Of a stretch of DNA of 64,000 bases, positions 26,893 through 34,124 are shown in pieces. The notes under the pieces are model-generated. The model saw nothing but the letters and a program-made list of their open reading frames with translations. It searched no databases and was not told the DNA's origin. Source of the stretch: Bacteroidales bacterium (GTDB lineage Bacteria; Bacteroidota; Bacteroidia; Bacteroidales; WCHB1-69). Location: positions 23,291-87,290 of the forward strand of contig JAFZKY010000063.1 in the NCBI GenBank assembly GCA_017551725.1, read 5' to 3'. Position 1 is the stretch's first letter, and every line of letters begins with the position of its first letter. The position numbers and the translations under genes were made by a program.

Positions 26893-27138
26893 ATGCAAAG
26901 AGAAGACGTCATCAAAACGGTGAACAACTTTTTAGTTGAAGAGATTGAGATAGAAGAAAATCTGCTGAAAGAAGAAGCCCTCCTCAAGGAAGATTTAGGC
27001 ATCGACAGTCTGGACTTCGTGGATATAGTCGTCATCGTGGAACGCAACTTCGGCTTCAAAATCAAGCCGGAAGAGATGAAGGATGTGAAGACACTGGGAC
27101 AGTTTTACGATTATATCGCCAACAAAGTGAAAGAATAA
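26893..27138 (+). CDS. Acyl carrier protein
   Basis: 81 residues from ATG 26893; the frame also extends to a TTG at 26887. The phosphopantetheine-attachment serine is Ser39 in LGIDSLDFVD. Acidic and helical, as expected. One base separates its stop from the acyltransferase start, so the two are clearly co-transcribed. It probably carries the chain built by the flanking ketosynthase. Confidence 0.93.
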   Translation: MQREDVIKTVNNFLVEEIEIEENLLKEEALLKEDLGIDSLDFVDIVVIVERNFGFKIKPEEMKDVKTLGQFYDYIANKVKE

Positions 27139-27139
27139 C

Positions 27140-28060
27140 ATGGCGGAAGAGCGGCAGTGGCAAGGTAAGACAAGCGGCGGCAAGTTCGGTCAGCATTTCC
27201 TGTTCGTCCTTCTGAGGCACATCAAGGTCACGACCCTCTACCCTATACTCTACCTGATCATCCCGTTCTGCCTGCTGTTCTCGCGAAAGCCCAACCGGGC
27301 CCTTTACCACTATTTCCACCAGATACATGGTTACAGCCGCTGGCGTGCCCTGAAGGCCACGGCGCGCGCGGCGCACACGTTCGGCAAAGTGGTCATCGAC
27401 AAGTTCGCACTCCTGGCCGGACGCAGCGACCAGTTTACGGTGGACATCCCCGACAGACAGCTTTTCCACGACCTGCTGGACCAGCCTTCCGGCTTCATGC
27501 TGGCGGGTTCCCACATCGGCAACTTCGAGCTGCTGGGACATTGCCTCAAACAGGACAAGAAACCCATCAACGGCATCATCTTCGGCGGCGAGAACCCCGA
27601 AATGCAACAACGGAGAATCGAGACTTTTCAAGAGAACCACGTCAAGCTCATCCCGGTGATGCCCGACATGTCGCACCTGTTCGCCATCAAGAACGCGCTG
27701 GACAACGGCGAAATCATCACCATCCACTGCGACCGCATCTTTGGCAGCCCGAAGAAAAAGGTGGTTGATTTCCTGGGGCATCCCGCCGAGTTCCCCATCG
27801 GGCCGTTCCGTCTGGCCGCCCAGATGGAGATTCCCGTTCTGGCCGTTTTTCTGATGAAAGAGAAAAAAAGAGACTACAAAGGCTACCTCATCCCGCTGAC
27901 GGCAGACACGACGCTAACCAGTGTCACCGCGCAGACGGAGCACCTGCTTCGCCAATACGTGAATGCCGTGGAAGAGATCCTCAAACAATATCCGGAACAA
28001 TGGTTCAACCTGTACGACTTCTGGGGGTTGGAGGCAAAAGCCGGAATTTCAAAACGTTAA
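27140..28060 (+). CDS. LpxL/ApeD-like lipid acyltransferase
   Basis: 306 residues. The motif HIGNFE (His125, Glu130) is the HX4(D/E) active site of the lysophospholipid/lipid A acyltransferase superfamily. One or two hydrophobic segments near residues 20-45 (TLYPILYLIIPFCLLF) would anchor it to the inner membrane. In aryl-polyene clusters such an enzyme is thought to attach or transfer the acyl chain. A lipid A role is possible but the cluster setting argues for the polyene-like product. Confidence 0.85.
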   Translation: MAEERQWQGKTSGGKFGQHFLFVLLRHIKVTTLYPILYLIIPFCLLFSRKPNRALYHYFHQIHGYSRWRALKATARAAHTFGKVVIDKFALLAGRSDQFTVDIPDRQLFHDLLDQPSGFMLAGSHIGNFELLGHCLKQDKKPINGIIFGGENPEMQQRRIETFQENHVKLIPVMPDMSHLFAIKNALDNGEIITIHCDRIFGSPKKKVVDFLGHPAEFPIGPFRLAAQMEIPVLAVFLMKEKKRDYKGYLIPLTADTTLTSVTAQTEHLLRQYVNAVEEILKQYPEQWFNLYDFWGLEAKAGISKR

Positions 28061-28081
28061 ATCCTAAAAAAACATAATCCC

Positions 28082-29167
28082 ATGGAATTATCCTCTCCGC
28101 AAAAAGAAATGTACGCCAAAGACCGCTTCTCCGCCCTGCAGGCACAGCGTCTGGCTCAGGAAATTGCCTTCGGGCCCATCGTGTTCCAGGTGGCCCGCCT
28201 CATGGTCAAATTCGGCATCTTCCAGATGTTGGGTGACGAAAAAGAGGGGCTGACAATGGCCGAGGTGGCCGAGAAAGCCGGCATCTCGCTCTATGGAGCC
28301 AAGGTCCTGCTGGAGTCCTCCCTGACCACCGGCACCGTCACCATGCGCGACGACCGCTTCCATCTGGCCAAAGCGGGATGGTTCCTGCTCAACGACGACA
28401 TGGCCCGCGTGAACATGGACTTCAACCACGACGTGAACTACCTCGGGCTGTTCCGCCTGGAGGAGGCCATCCTCAACGGCAAGCCGGAAGGGCTCAAGGT
28501 GTTCGGCGAGTGGCCTACCATCTACGAAGGGCTCTCGCAACTGCCCCCGCAAGTGCAGAAAAGCTGGTTCGGCTTCGACCATTTCTACTCCGACAACTCC
28601 TTCTCGCAGGCGCTGGAGATCGTGTTTTCCAGACAGCCCAAGACGTTGCTGGACGTGGGCGGCAACACCGGCCGCTGGGCCACACAATGCGTGCGGCACG
28701 ATGCCAACGTGCAAGTCACCATCATGGACCTGCCGCAGCAACTGGCCATGATGCGCGAACAGACCAAAGGGATGGAGGGCGCCGACCGCATCCACGGGCA
28801 CGGCTGCAACCTCCTCGACCCCAGCGTACCCTTCCCCACGGGATTCAACGCCATCTGGATGAGCCAGTTCCTCGACTGCTTCTCCGAAGAGGAGGTCACC
28901 AGCATCCTGAGCCGTGCCGCCGCCTCTATGGACAACGATAGCCGACTCTACATCATGGAGACCTTCTGGGACCGCCAGCGTTTTGAGACCGCCTCTTATT
29001 GCTTGGCACAGATCAGTCTCTATTTCACCGCATTAGCCAACGGCAACAGCAAGATGTACTACTCCGGCGACATGGCCCGCTGTGTGGCAGACGCCGGCCT
29101 TGCCATCGAGTGCATCCACGACGGACTCGGTCTCGGCCACAGCATCATGCAGTGCAAACTCAAATAA
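28082..29167 (+). CDS. SAM-dependent methyltransferase (O-methyltransferase-like)
   Basis: 361 residues. An N-terminal winged-helix-like dimerisation region (about 20-110) is followed by a Rossmann SAM-binding domain, with LLDVGGNTGRWA near residues 190-200, a downstream acidic segment (IMDLPQQL), and a C-terminal half ending in MQCKLK. This is the plan of small-molecule O/C-methyltransferases. It begins 21 bases after the acyltransferase stop and ends 6 bases before the first dehydratase start. In aryl polyenes a methyltransferase decorates the aromatic head; the true acceptor here is unknown. Confidence 0.85.
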   Translation: MELSSPQKEMYAKDRFSALQAQRLAQEIAFGPIVFQVARLMVKFGIFQMLGDEKEGLTMAEVAEKAGISLYGAKVLLESSLTTGTVTMRDDRFHLAKAGWFLLNDDMARVNMDFNHDVNYLGLFRLEEAILNGKPEGLKVFGEWPTIYEGLSQLPPQVQKSWFGFDHFYSDNSFSQALEIVFSRQPKTLLDVGGNTGRWATQCVRHDANVQVTIMDLPQQLAMMREQTKGMEGADRIHGHGCNLLDPSVPFPTGFNAIWMSQFLDCFSEEEVTSILSRAAASMDNDSRLYIMETFWDRQRFETASYCLAQISLYFTALANGNSKMYYSGDMARCVADAGLAIECIHDGLGLGHSIMQCKLK

Positions 29168-29173
29168 GACAAC

Positions 29174-29584
29174 ATGTTTCCCACTCCCGCCCTTCCACTC
29201 ATCCCGCAACGTCCGCCCATGGTCATGGTGGACAACATTCTGGCCTGCGACCCCATCACGGTGCGCACCGATTTCCGCATCCCTGCTGACTGTATCTTCC
29301 TACGTGACAACAGTTTGTCAGAATCTGGACTAATGGAAAACATCGCCCAGACCTGCGCCGCCCGCATCGGATGGCTCAATCAGGACAAACCCGTCCGCAT
29401 CGGGGTTATCGGTTCCATCAACCATTTCGAGGTCTTCCGGCGGCCTGCTGCCGGCGAAACATTGCAAACTACCGTCACCGTCGAAAACGAAGTCTTCGAG
29501 GCCATCATCGTACATGCTGTGATACAACGGGAGGAGGAGATGATGGCGCAGTGCGATATGAAGGTGTTTGTGATTGACAATTAA
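29174..29584 (+). CDS. Hotdog-fold dehydratase (ApeP/FabZ-like)
   Basis: 136 residues. The start LPLIPQRPPMVMVDNILACD and the middle segment with SESGLMENIAQTCAARIG match the 3-hydroxyacyl-ACP dehydratase-type hotdog proteins of aryl-polyene clusters. It would remove water from a 3-hydroxyacyl-ACP. It starts 6 bases after the methyltransferase stop. The usual catalytic His/Glu pair of FabZ cannot be placed with certainty by eye. Confidence 0.8.
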   Translation: MFPTPALPLIPQRPPMVMVDNILACDPITVRTDFRIPADCIFLRDNSLSESGLMENIAQTCAARIGWLNQDKPVRIGVIGSINHFEVFRRPAAGETLQTTVTVENEVFEAIIVHAVIQREEEMMAQCDMKVFVIDN

Positions 29585-29624
29585 CAATTAACAATTAACA
29601 GTTAATAATTAATAGTTAATAGTT
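29573..29624. repeat. AATTAAC-type intergenic spacer repeat
   Basis: GACAATTAACAATTAAC units degenerating into AATAGTTAATAGTT; starts inside the stop region of the dehydratase gene. The rest of the gap up to 29711 has no gene. Confidence 0.75.
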
Positions 29625-29711
29625 GGAAGTGGGAAGGTATTGTGTTTTAAAATTGACACATTGCAAATAAAAGCTCATCACTAATTACAGTTCACATCTA
29701 AAATTGAAAAA

Positions 29712-30137
29712 ATGACACGGAAGATATTGCAAGTTGAGAAGGAAGTGGAGGTGCGCTTCAGCGAAGTGGACTCCATGGGCATCGTGTGGCACGGGAACTA
29801 CGCCCTGTATTTTGAGGATGCCCGCGAGCTTTTCGGGAAGACCTATCACCTTGAATACCTGTATATGTACGAGATGGGCTTTTATGCGCCCTTGGTGGAA
29901 CTGAAAATCAACTACAAGAAGCCCGCCACCCTCAACGACAGGCTCCGTGTTATATGCACCTATCGAGAAACCGACGCTGCCAAAATCATTTTCGACTATG
30001 AAATACGCCATGCTAGCTCCAACGATTTGGTAGCCAGTGGCCATTCAGTGCAGGTGTTTTTGGATATGCAACACCAGCTGGTATGGCAAACCCCTCCGTT
30101 TTATACCGAATGGAAAAAGATTAACGGATTGTGCTAA
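29712..30137 (+). CDS. Acyl-CoA/ACP thioesterase (4HBT / YbgC-like)
   Basis: 141 residues, hotdog fold. The N-terminal EVRFSEVDSMGIVWHGNYALYFEDAREL carries the Asp-containing signature of YbgC/4-hydroxybenzoyl-CoA-type thioesterases. It would release or hydrolyse the thioester-bound product. It is separated from the first dehydratase by a 127-base repeat-filled gap and may have its own transcript start; I see no clear promoter. A thioesterase (ApeK-like) is a usual member of aryl-polyene clusters. Confidence 0.85.
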   Translation: MTRKILQVEKEVEVRFSEVDSMGIVWHGNYALYFEDARELFGKTYHLEYLYMYEMGFYAPLVELKINYKKPATLNDRLRVICTYRETDAAKIIFDYEIRHASSNDLVASGHSVQVFLDMQHQLVWQTPPFYTEWKKINGLC

Positions 30138-30143
30138 AGGAAT

Positions 30144-30395
30144 CTACATGGCATTCGTGCAGTTTACCACATCCACACTGACCGTGTTGCCGTACACATC
30201 CTCATGGAAAAATTCGCCGTTGAGACTACTGCAAGCAGTTTCCGCATCCACGGTCTCCGTGTAATACTGTTCCGTACTATAATCGGCATAGTGGGTTTCC
30301 TTGTGACAGTCGCACTGTTTGGTACAGGCAGAAAAAAGGAATGCGGTACCGCCCAAGCTCATTACAATGGCAAACAAGAAGTTAAAACGTTTCAT
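30144..30395 (-). CDS. Small Cys-rich lipoprotein of unknown function
   Basis: 83 residues. MKRFNFLFAIVMSLGGTAFLFSACTKQCDC has a signal peptide with lipobox FSAC, then a short Cys/His-containing mature part (CDCHKETHY, ETACSS, VVNC). It is in the opposite direction to the flanking cluster genes and only 6 bases from the thioesterase stop, so it interrupts the cluster. It has its own -7 box (30422-30429). No family recognised. Confidence 0.8.
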   Translation of the reverse strand: MKRFNFLFAIVMSLGGTAFLFSACTKQCDCHKETHYADYSTEQYYTETVDAETACSSLNGEFFHEDVYGNTVSVDVVNCTNAM

Positions 30396-30421
30396 ATTCG
30401 GAATATTAATTAATTTGGCTA

Positions 30422-30429
30422 CAAAAGTA
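30422..30429 (-). promoter_or_regulatory. -7 box of the small lipoprotein gene
   Basis: Reads TACTTTTG on the minus strand, 27 bases before the ATG at 30395. Together with 30536-30543 it makes the 30396-30570 gap a divergent promoter region. Confidence 0.6.
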
Positions 30430-30535
30430 CGATTTTTTCACCATGTTCCACCCATCGGTATGCCATCACAACACAATAAAAACACACCGATTCCGTTACT
30501 CCCCCACAGAAACACACTATATACCATATTTTTTT

Positions 30536-30543
30536 TACTTTTG
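30536..30543 (+). promoter_or_regulatory. -7 box of the LolA-like gene
   Basis: TACTTTTG, matching TAnnTTTG, 27 bases before ATG 30571. It probably also drives the second dehydratase and perhaps topB. Confidence 0.6.
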
Positions 30544-30570
30544 CCGACTATTAACCAACACCTGAACTTC

Positions 30571-31206
30571 ATGAAAAAGCACATCCTCCTCATATTCCTC
30601 ACATTCATGACAGCGAGCGTTTTGATGGCGCAAACACCTGTTGGCACGGAAGTCATCGGCGAGAAAAAAGCTGCGCTCGTCACTACCATCGAGAAAGCCC
30701 ACAAGCAACTGACATCCCTATCGGCCAACTTCACGCAGGAGAAGACTTCCACCCTTTTCACCGACAAGGTGGTACAGAAGGGCAAACTGCAGTACAAAGC
30801 GCCGAAACAGCTTCGCTGGGAATACACCTCGCCCAAGGCCATGACCGTCATCTTCGCCAACGGAAAAGTGCTGCTGAAGACGGACAAGGGCACCACCTCA
30901 AACCCCAACAAGATGCTCAACGAGATGGGCAACATGATCATCAACACCATCAACGGCACCTTCTTGAAAGACAACCCCGACTTCAGCACACGCTATTACA
31001 AGGACAAATCCGGCAACATCACCGCCGTGCTCACGCCTGTCAACAAGAAAATCAAGACCTATTACAAGAACATCACCATCACCCTGAACGGCAGCAGCCA
31101 CCTGGCCGAGAAGGTGGTGCTGAACGAGGTCAACGGGGATGCCACCACCATCATTTTCTCCGAAAAAAAAACCAATGTCACCCTTTCGGATTCGCTGTTC
31201 AAATAA
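30571..31206 (+). CDS. LolA-like outer-membrane lipoprotein carrier
   Basis: 211 residues from ATG 30571 (MKKHILLIFLTFMTASVLMAQ), chosen because it gives a signal peptide and lies 27 bases past a promoter; the open frame continues upstream to 30319 but not as protein. The mature part has the LolA pattern: SLSANFTQEKTSTLFTDKV, KGKLQYKAPKQLRWEY, VLLKTDKG. It is periplasmic and should carry a lipid or lipoprotein to the outer membrane. LolA-like proteins (ApeL) are typical of aryl-polyene clusters, which places it in the same pathway. It is followed 8 bases later by the second dehydratase. Confidence 0.88.
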   Translation: MKKHILLIFLTFMTASVLMAQTPVGTEVIGEKKAALVTTIEKAHKQLTSLSANFTQEKTSTLFTDKVVQKGKLQYKAPKQLRWEYTSPKAMTVIFANGKVLLKTDKGTTSNPNKMLNEMGNMIINTINGTFLKDNPDFSTRYYKDKSGNITAVLTPVNKKIKTYYKNITITLNGSSHLAEKVVLNEVNGDATTIIFSEKKTNVTLSDSLFK

Positions 31207-31214
31207 CGACAACC

Positions 31215-31595
31215 ATGTTTCTTGATACGCTGTTCCATATTGATTCCGAACATATTTCGGACAATCAGGCGGATTTCACAATCCGTTTGAATCCATCACA
31301 TCCTATTTACGGCGGCCATTTCCCCAACGACGCCATCACGCCGGGTGTGTGCGTGGTGCAAATCGCCATCGACCTGTTCTCGCACCTGCGCCGACAGGAA
31401 TACATCCTCTCGCAGGCCAAGAACATCAAGTTCATACAAATCATCCGTCCCCACGAATATGATCAGGTAGAATACCGCCTTTCTTGGGAACCTCTTGATG
31501 ATGGCAACTTTGCAGTGAAGGCCGTCGTGGCGCACAACGAAATCGTTTTTTCCAAAATGTCGGTTATCCTCACCACCTTCACCCAAAACAAATAG
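31215..31595 (+). CDS. Second hotdog dehydratase (FabZ/ApeI-like)
   Basis: 126 residues. The signature HPIYGGHFPNDAITPGVCVVQI resembles the FabZ/FabA active-site helix region (GHFPxxxxxPGV). It would be a 3-hydroxyacyl-ACP dehydratase. It is translationally close to the LolA-like gene (8 bases) and 13 bases before topB, so topB may be read from the same transcript. Two dehydratases in one cluster are usual for aryl-polyene systems. Confidence 0.82.
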   Translation: MFLDTLFHIDSEHISDNQADFTIRLNPSHPIYGGHFPNDAITPGVCVVQIAIDLFSHLRRQEYILSQAKNIKFIQIIRPHEYDQVEYRLSWEPLDDGNFAVKAVVAHNEIVFSKMSVILTTFTQNK

Positions 31596-31608
31596 CAAGA
31601 GATTCTGT

Positions 31609-33375
31609 ATGATTGTCTGCATTGCCGAGAAACCGAGTGTGGCCAAAGATATCGCCCGTGTGTTGGGAGCCACCCAGTCGCATGAGGGCTACATGGAAGG
31701 CAACGGCTATCAGGTGACGTGGACCTTCGGACACCTGTGTACCCTTAAGGAGCCGCAGGACTACACTCCACTATGGAAACCGTGGGCCCTGAGCCGCCTG
31801 CCCATGATACCGCCCCGTTTCGGCATCAAGCTCATCGACAGTCCCACCATTGCCAAGCAGTTCCACATCATCGAACAACTGATGCAGAAAGCCGACCGCA
31901 TCATCAACTGCGGGGATGCCGGCCAGGAGGGCGAACTTATCCAACGCTGGGTGATGCAGAAAGCCCGCGCCACCTGCCCCGTCTCGCGTCTCTGGATCTC
32001 CTCCCTGACCGAAGAGTCCATCCGCGAAGGCTTCTCCACACTGAAAGACCAATCCGAATACCAGTCGCTATATGAAGCCGGACTGTCGCGTGCCATCGGT
32101 GATTGGTTGTTGGGCATGAACGCCACGCGTCTCTACACGCTCAAATACGGCCAAAACCGCCAGGTGCTCTCCATCGGACGGGTACAGACGCCCACCCTGG
32201 CCCTTATCGTCAACCGCTACTGGGAAATCCACAACTTCCAGCCGCAGCCCTACTGGGTGCTAACCACCGTTTACCGCGACACCACCTTCACCGCCGTAAA
32301 GGGCAAATATACGTCTGCCGATCAAGGACAGGCTGACCTGCAACGCATCCTCGGCCAGGAGTTCACCGTCACCGACATCACCACCAAGAAAGGCAAAGAA
32401 GCACCCCCACGGCTTTACGATCTCACCTCGCTGCAGGTAGAATGTAACAAACGGTATGGTTTCTCCGCCGACCAGACTCTCCAGCTCATACAGGGACTGT
32501 ACGAGAAGAAGCTCACCACCTATCCCCGTGTGGACACCACTTACCTTAGCGATGACATCTACCCCAAATGTCCGAAAATACTCCAAGGGTTGATACCCTA
32601 CGCCACCCTGACGGCCCCGCTGCTGGGCAAAAAACTGCCCAAAAGCAAGAAGGTGTTCGACAGCAGCAAGGTCACCGACCACCACGCCATCATCCCCACG
32701 GGTGTGACGCCCGGTGCCCTGTCGCAGGAGGAACAATGCGTATATGACGAGGTGTGCCGCCATTTCATCGCCGTCTTCTATCCCGACTGCGTGTTTTCTC
32801 AAACTACCGTGATGGGAGATGTGAACGGCGTGGCCTTCAAGGCCGGAGGCAAGCAGATTCTGGAACCGGGGTGGCGCAACGTCATCAAGCCGGCCAAAAA
32901 CGATGGAGATGACAAGAAAGACAAAGACGAGGAAAACAAAAACGAAGAACGTATCCTGCCCGTCTTCACGGTGGGCGAGCACGGACCGCACGAACCCCAG
33001 CTGACGGAGAAGAAAACCACGCCGCCGAAGCCTTACACCGAGGCCACTCTGCTGCGGGCCATGGAAACTGCCGGCAAGACCGTGGATGACGAAACGCTAC
33101 GCGAGGTGATGAAGGAGAACGGCATTGGCCGTCCATCCACCCGCGCCGCCATCATCGAGACGCTGTTCAAGAGGCGTTACATCCGCAAGGAGCGCAAAAG
33201 CCTTGAGCCCACACCCACGGGCATCGAACTCATCGGCATCATCCACGAGGAGCTGCTCAAGAGTGCCGAGCTGACCGGGCGTTGGGAACGGAAGCTGCGC
33301 GAAATCGAGCAGCACAAATACGATGCAGGGCAATTTATCAACGAGCTGAAACAGATGGTCACGGACATTGTGTGA
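31609..33375 (+). CDS. topB: DNA topoisomerase III (type IA), tail interrupted
   Basis: 588 residues up to a TGA at 33373. The enzyme relaxes and decatenates DNA. TOPRIM features CIAEKPSVAKDIA and INCGDAGQEGELI, the strand-passage region RVQTPTLALIVNRYW, and the active-site Tyr305 in TYPRVDTTYLS are intact. A Lys/Glu/Asp-rich insert lies around residues 424-450. Translation past the TGA continues in frame for 32 codons as a basic tail (QVMNDNSNRRVAATPEEKGK...) to a TAG at 33472. This looks like the original C-terminus cut off by a CGA-to-TGA change. The core enzyme should be unaffected. Confidence 0.92.
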   Translation: MIVCIAEKPSVAKDIARVLGATQSHEGYMEGNGYQVTWTFGHLCTLKEPQDYTPLWKPWALSRLPMIPPRFGIKLIDSPTIAKQFHIIEQLMQKADRIINCGDAGQEGELIQRWVMQKARATCPVSRLWISSLTEESIREGFSTLKDQSEYQSLYEAGLSRAIGDWLLGMNATRLYTLKYGQNRQVLSIGRVQTPTLALIVNRYWEIHNFQPQPYWVLTTVYRDTTFTAVKGKYTSADQGQADLQRILGQEFTVTDITTKKGKEAPPRLYDLTSLQVECNKRYGFSADQTLQLIQGLYEKKLTTYPRVDTTYLSDDIYPKCPKILQGLIPYATLTAPLLGKKLPKSKKVFDSSKVTDHHAIIPTGVTPGALSQEEQCVYDEVCRHFIAVFYPDCVFSQTTVMGDVNGVAFKAGGKQILEPGWRNVIKPAKNDGDDKKDKDEENKNEERILPVFTVGEHGPHEPQLTEKKTTPPKPYTEATLLRAMETAGKTVDDETLREVMKENGIGRPSTRAAIIETLFKRRYIRKERKSLEPTPTGIELIGIIHEELLKSAELTGRWERKLREIEQHKYDAGQFINELKQMVTDIV

Positions 33376-33474
33376 CAGGTGATGAACGACAACAGCAACC
33401 GCCGTGTGGCGGCCACGCCGGAAGAGAAGGGGAAGAAAACGAAGAGTTCAAAGCCTGCAGACAAAAAAGTTTAG
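33376..33474 (+). pseudogene. In-frame remnant of the TopB basic C-terminal tail
   Basis: Thirty-two in-frame codons after the TopB TGA, with Lys/Arg-rich sequence (NRRVAATPEEKGKKTKSS) resembling the lysine-rich end expected for this protein. An ATG at 33382 could start a 30-residue peptide, but nothing supports that. Confidence 0.45.
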
Positions 33475-33501
33475 AGTTTAATTAAAATTTGGAAATCGTA
33501 T

Positions 33502-34092
33502 ATGAAAAAAATTCTATTTATTACTGCTTTTTCGTTAGTGGTTTACTGTTGTAACGCTCAAAAAACGTTCGGGGTGTCCGTAGGATATGCCCCGTGGGGG
33601 TTTGAACGATTGAAGACTGATGTATTCTCGGACAGTTCCGGGCATTATTATCATTGGCTGTATCGTTGGGAGGGATACCATACCTTTGTCAAGCCTGTCC
33701 TGAAGTTGGGCTTTGAGATACGGGGAGGTGTTTTCAACCATCTGTTTAGATTCTCCTATTCCACTGTTGATGTTGAAAAAATCGACACCAGCAAACTATC
33801 TCTGGGCACCTTCAACATAAAGCAAATCGGTTTTTCCTGGAATCCCGGCCTTATCATACTACCCCGAAAACGGGTTCAGATTCCCCTATACTTGGGTTTC
33901 GGCGCAAACTATTATATGGGGAAGGAAATATCAAACAACCTTCAGTTTGATTTCAGCCTCATGGCACAACTTAAAATCTATCTCACATATCGGGTGGCGA
34001 TTTATGGAGGATATTCGGCGCATTGGGGGATAGGTAAGGGCGTAAGGGGATTCCGGCATTATCCGGAAATGGGGGTTTTGTTTAATTTTTAA
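33502..34092 (+). CDS. Exported outer-membrane beta-barrel-like protein, unknown function
   Basis: 196 residues. MKKILFITAFSLVVYCCNAQ is a signal peptide. The mature part alternates aromatic and polar residues (FGVSVGYAPWGF, LYLGFGANYYMG, VAIYGGYSAHWG) and ends in Phe (GVLFNF), as in small outer-membrane barrels. It is not PorP/SprF by its sequence. Followed by another exported unknown protein 32 bases on; both are more AT-rich than their neighbours. Confidence 0.7.
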   Translation: MKKILFITAFSLVVYCCNAQKTFGVSVGYAPWGFERLKTDVFSDSSGHYYHWLYRWEGYHTFVKPVLKLGFEIRGGVFNHLFRFSYSTVDVEKIDTSKLSLGTFNIKQIGFSWNPGLIILPRKRVQIPLYLGFGANYYMGKEISNNLQFDFSLMAQLKIYLTYRVAIYGGYSAHWGIGKGVRGFRHYPEMGVLFNF

Positions 34093-34124
34093 AATTGATA
34101 GTAACCATTATAAATTATTTTGTA

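Noticed and set aside
33373-33375. TGA in topB as a recoded (selenocysteine or tryptophan) codon
   Set aside because: Several genes in the window end in TGA and no SECIS-like hairpin follows; a nonsense change or natural end is simpler.
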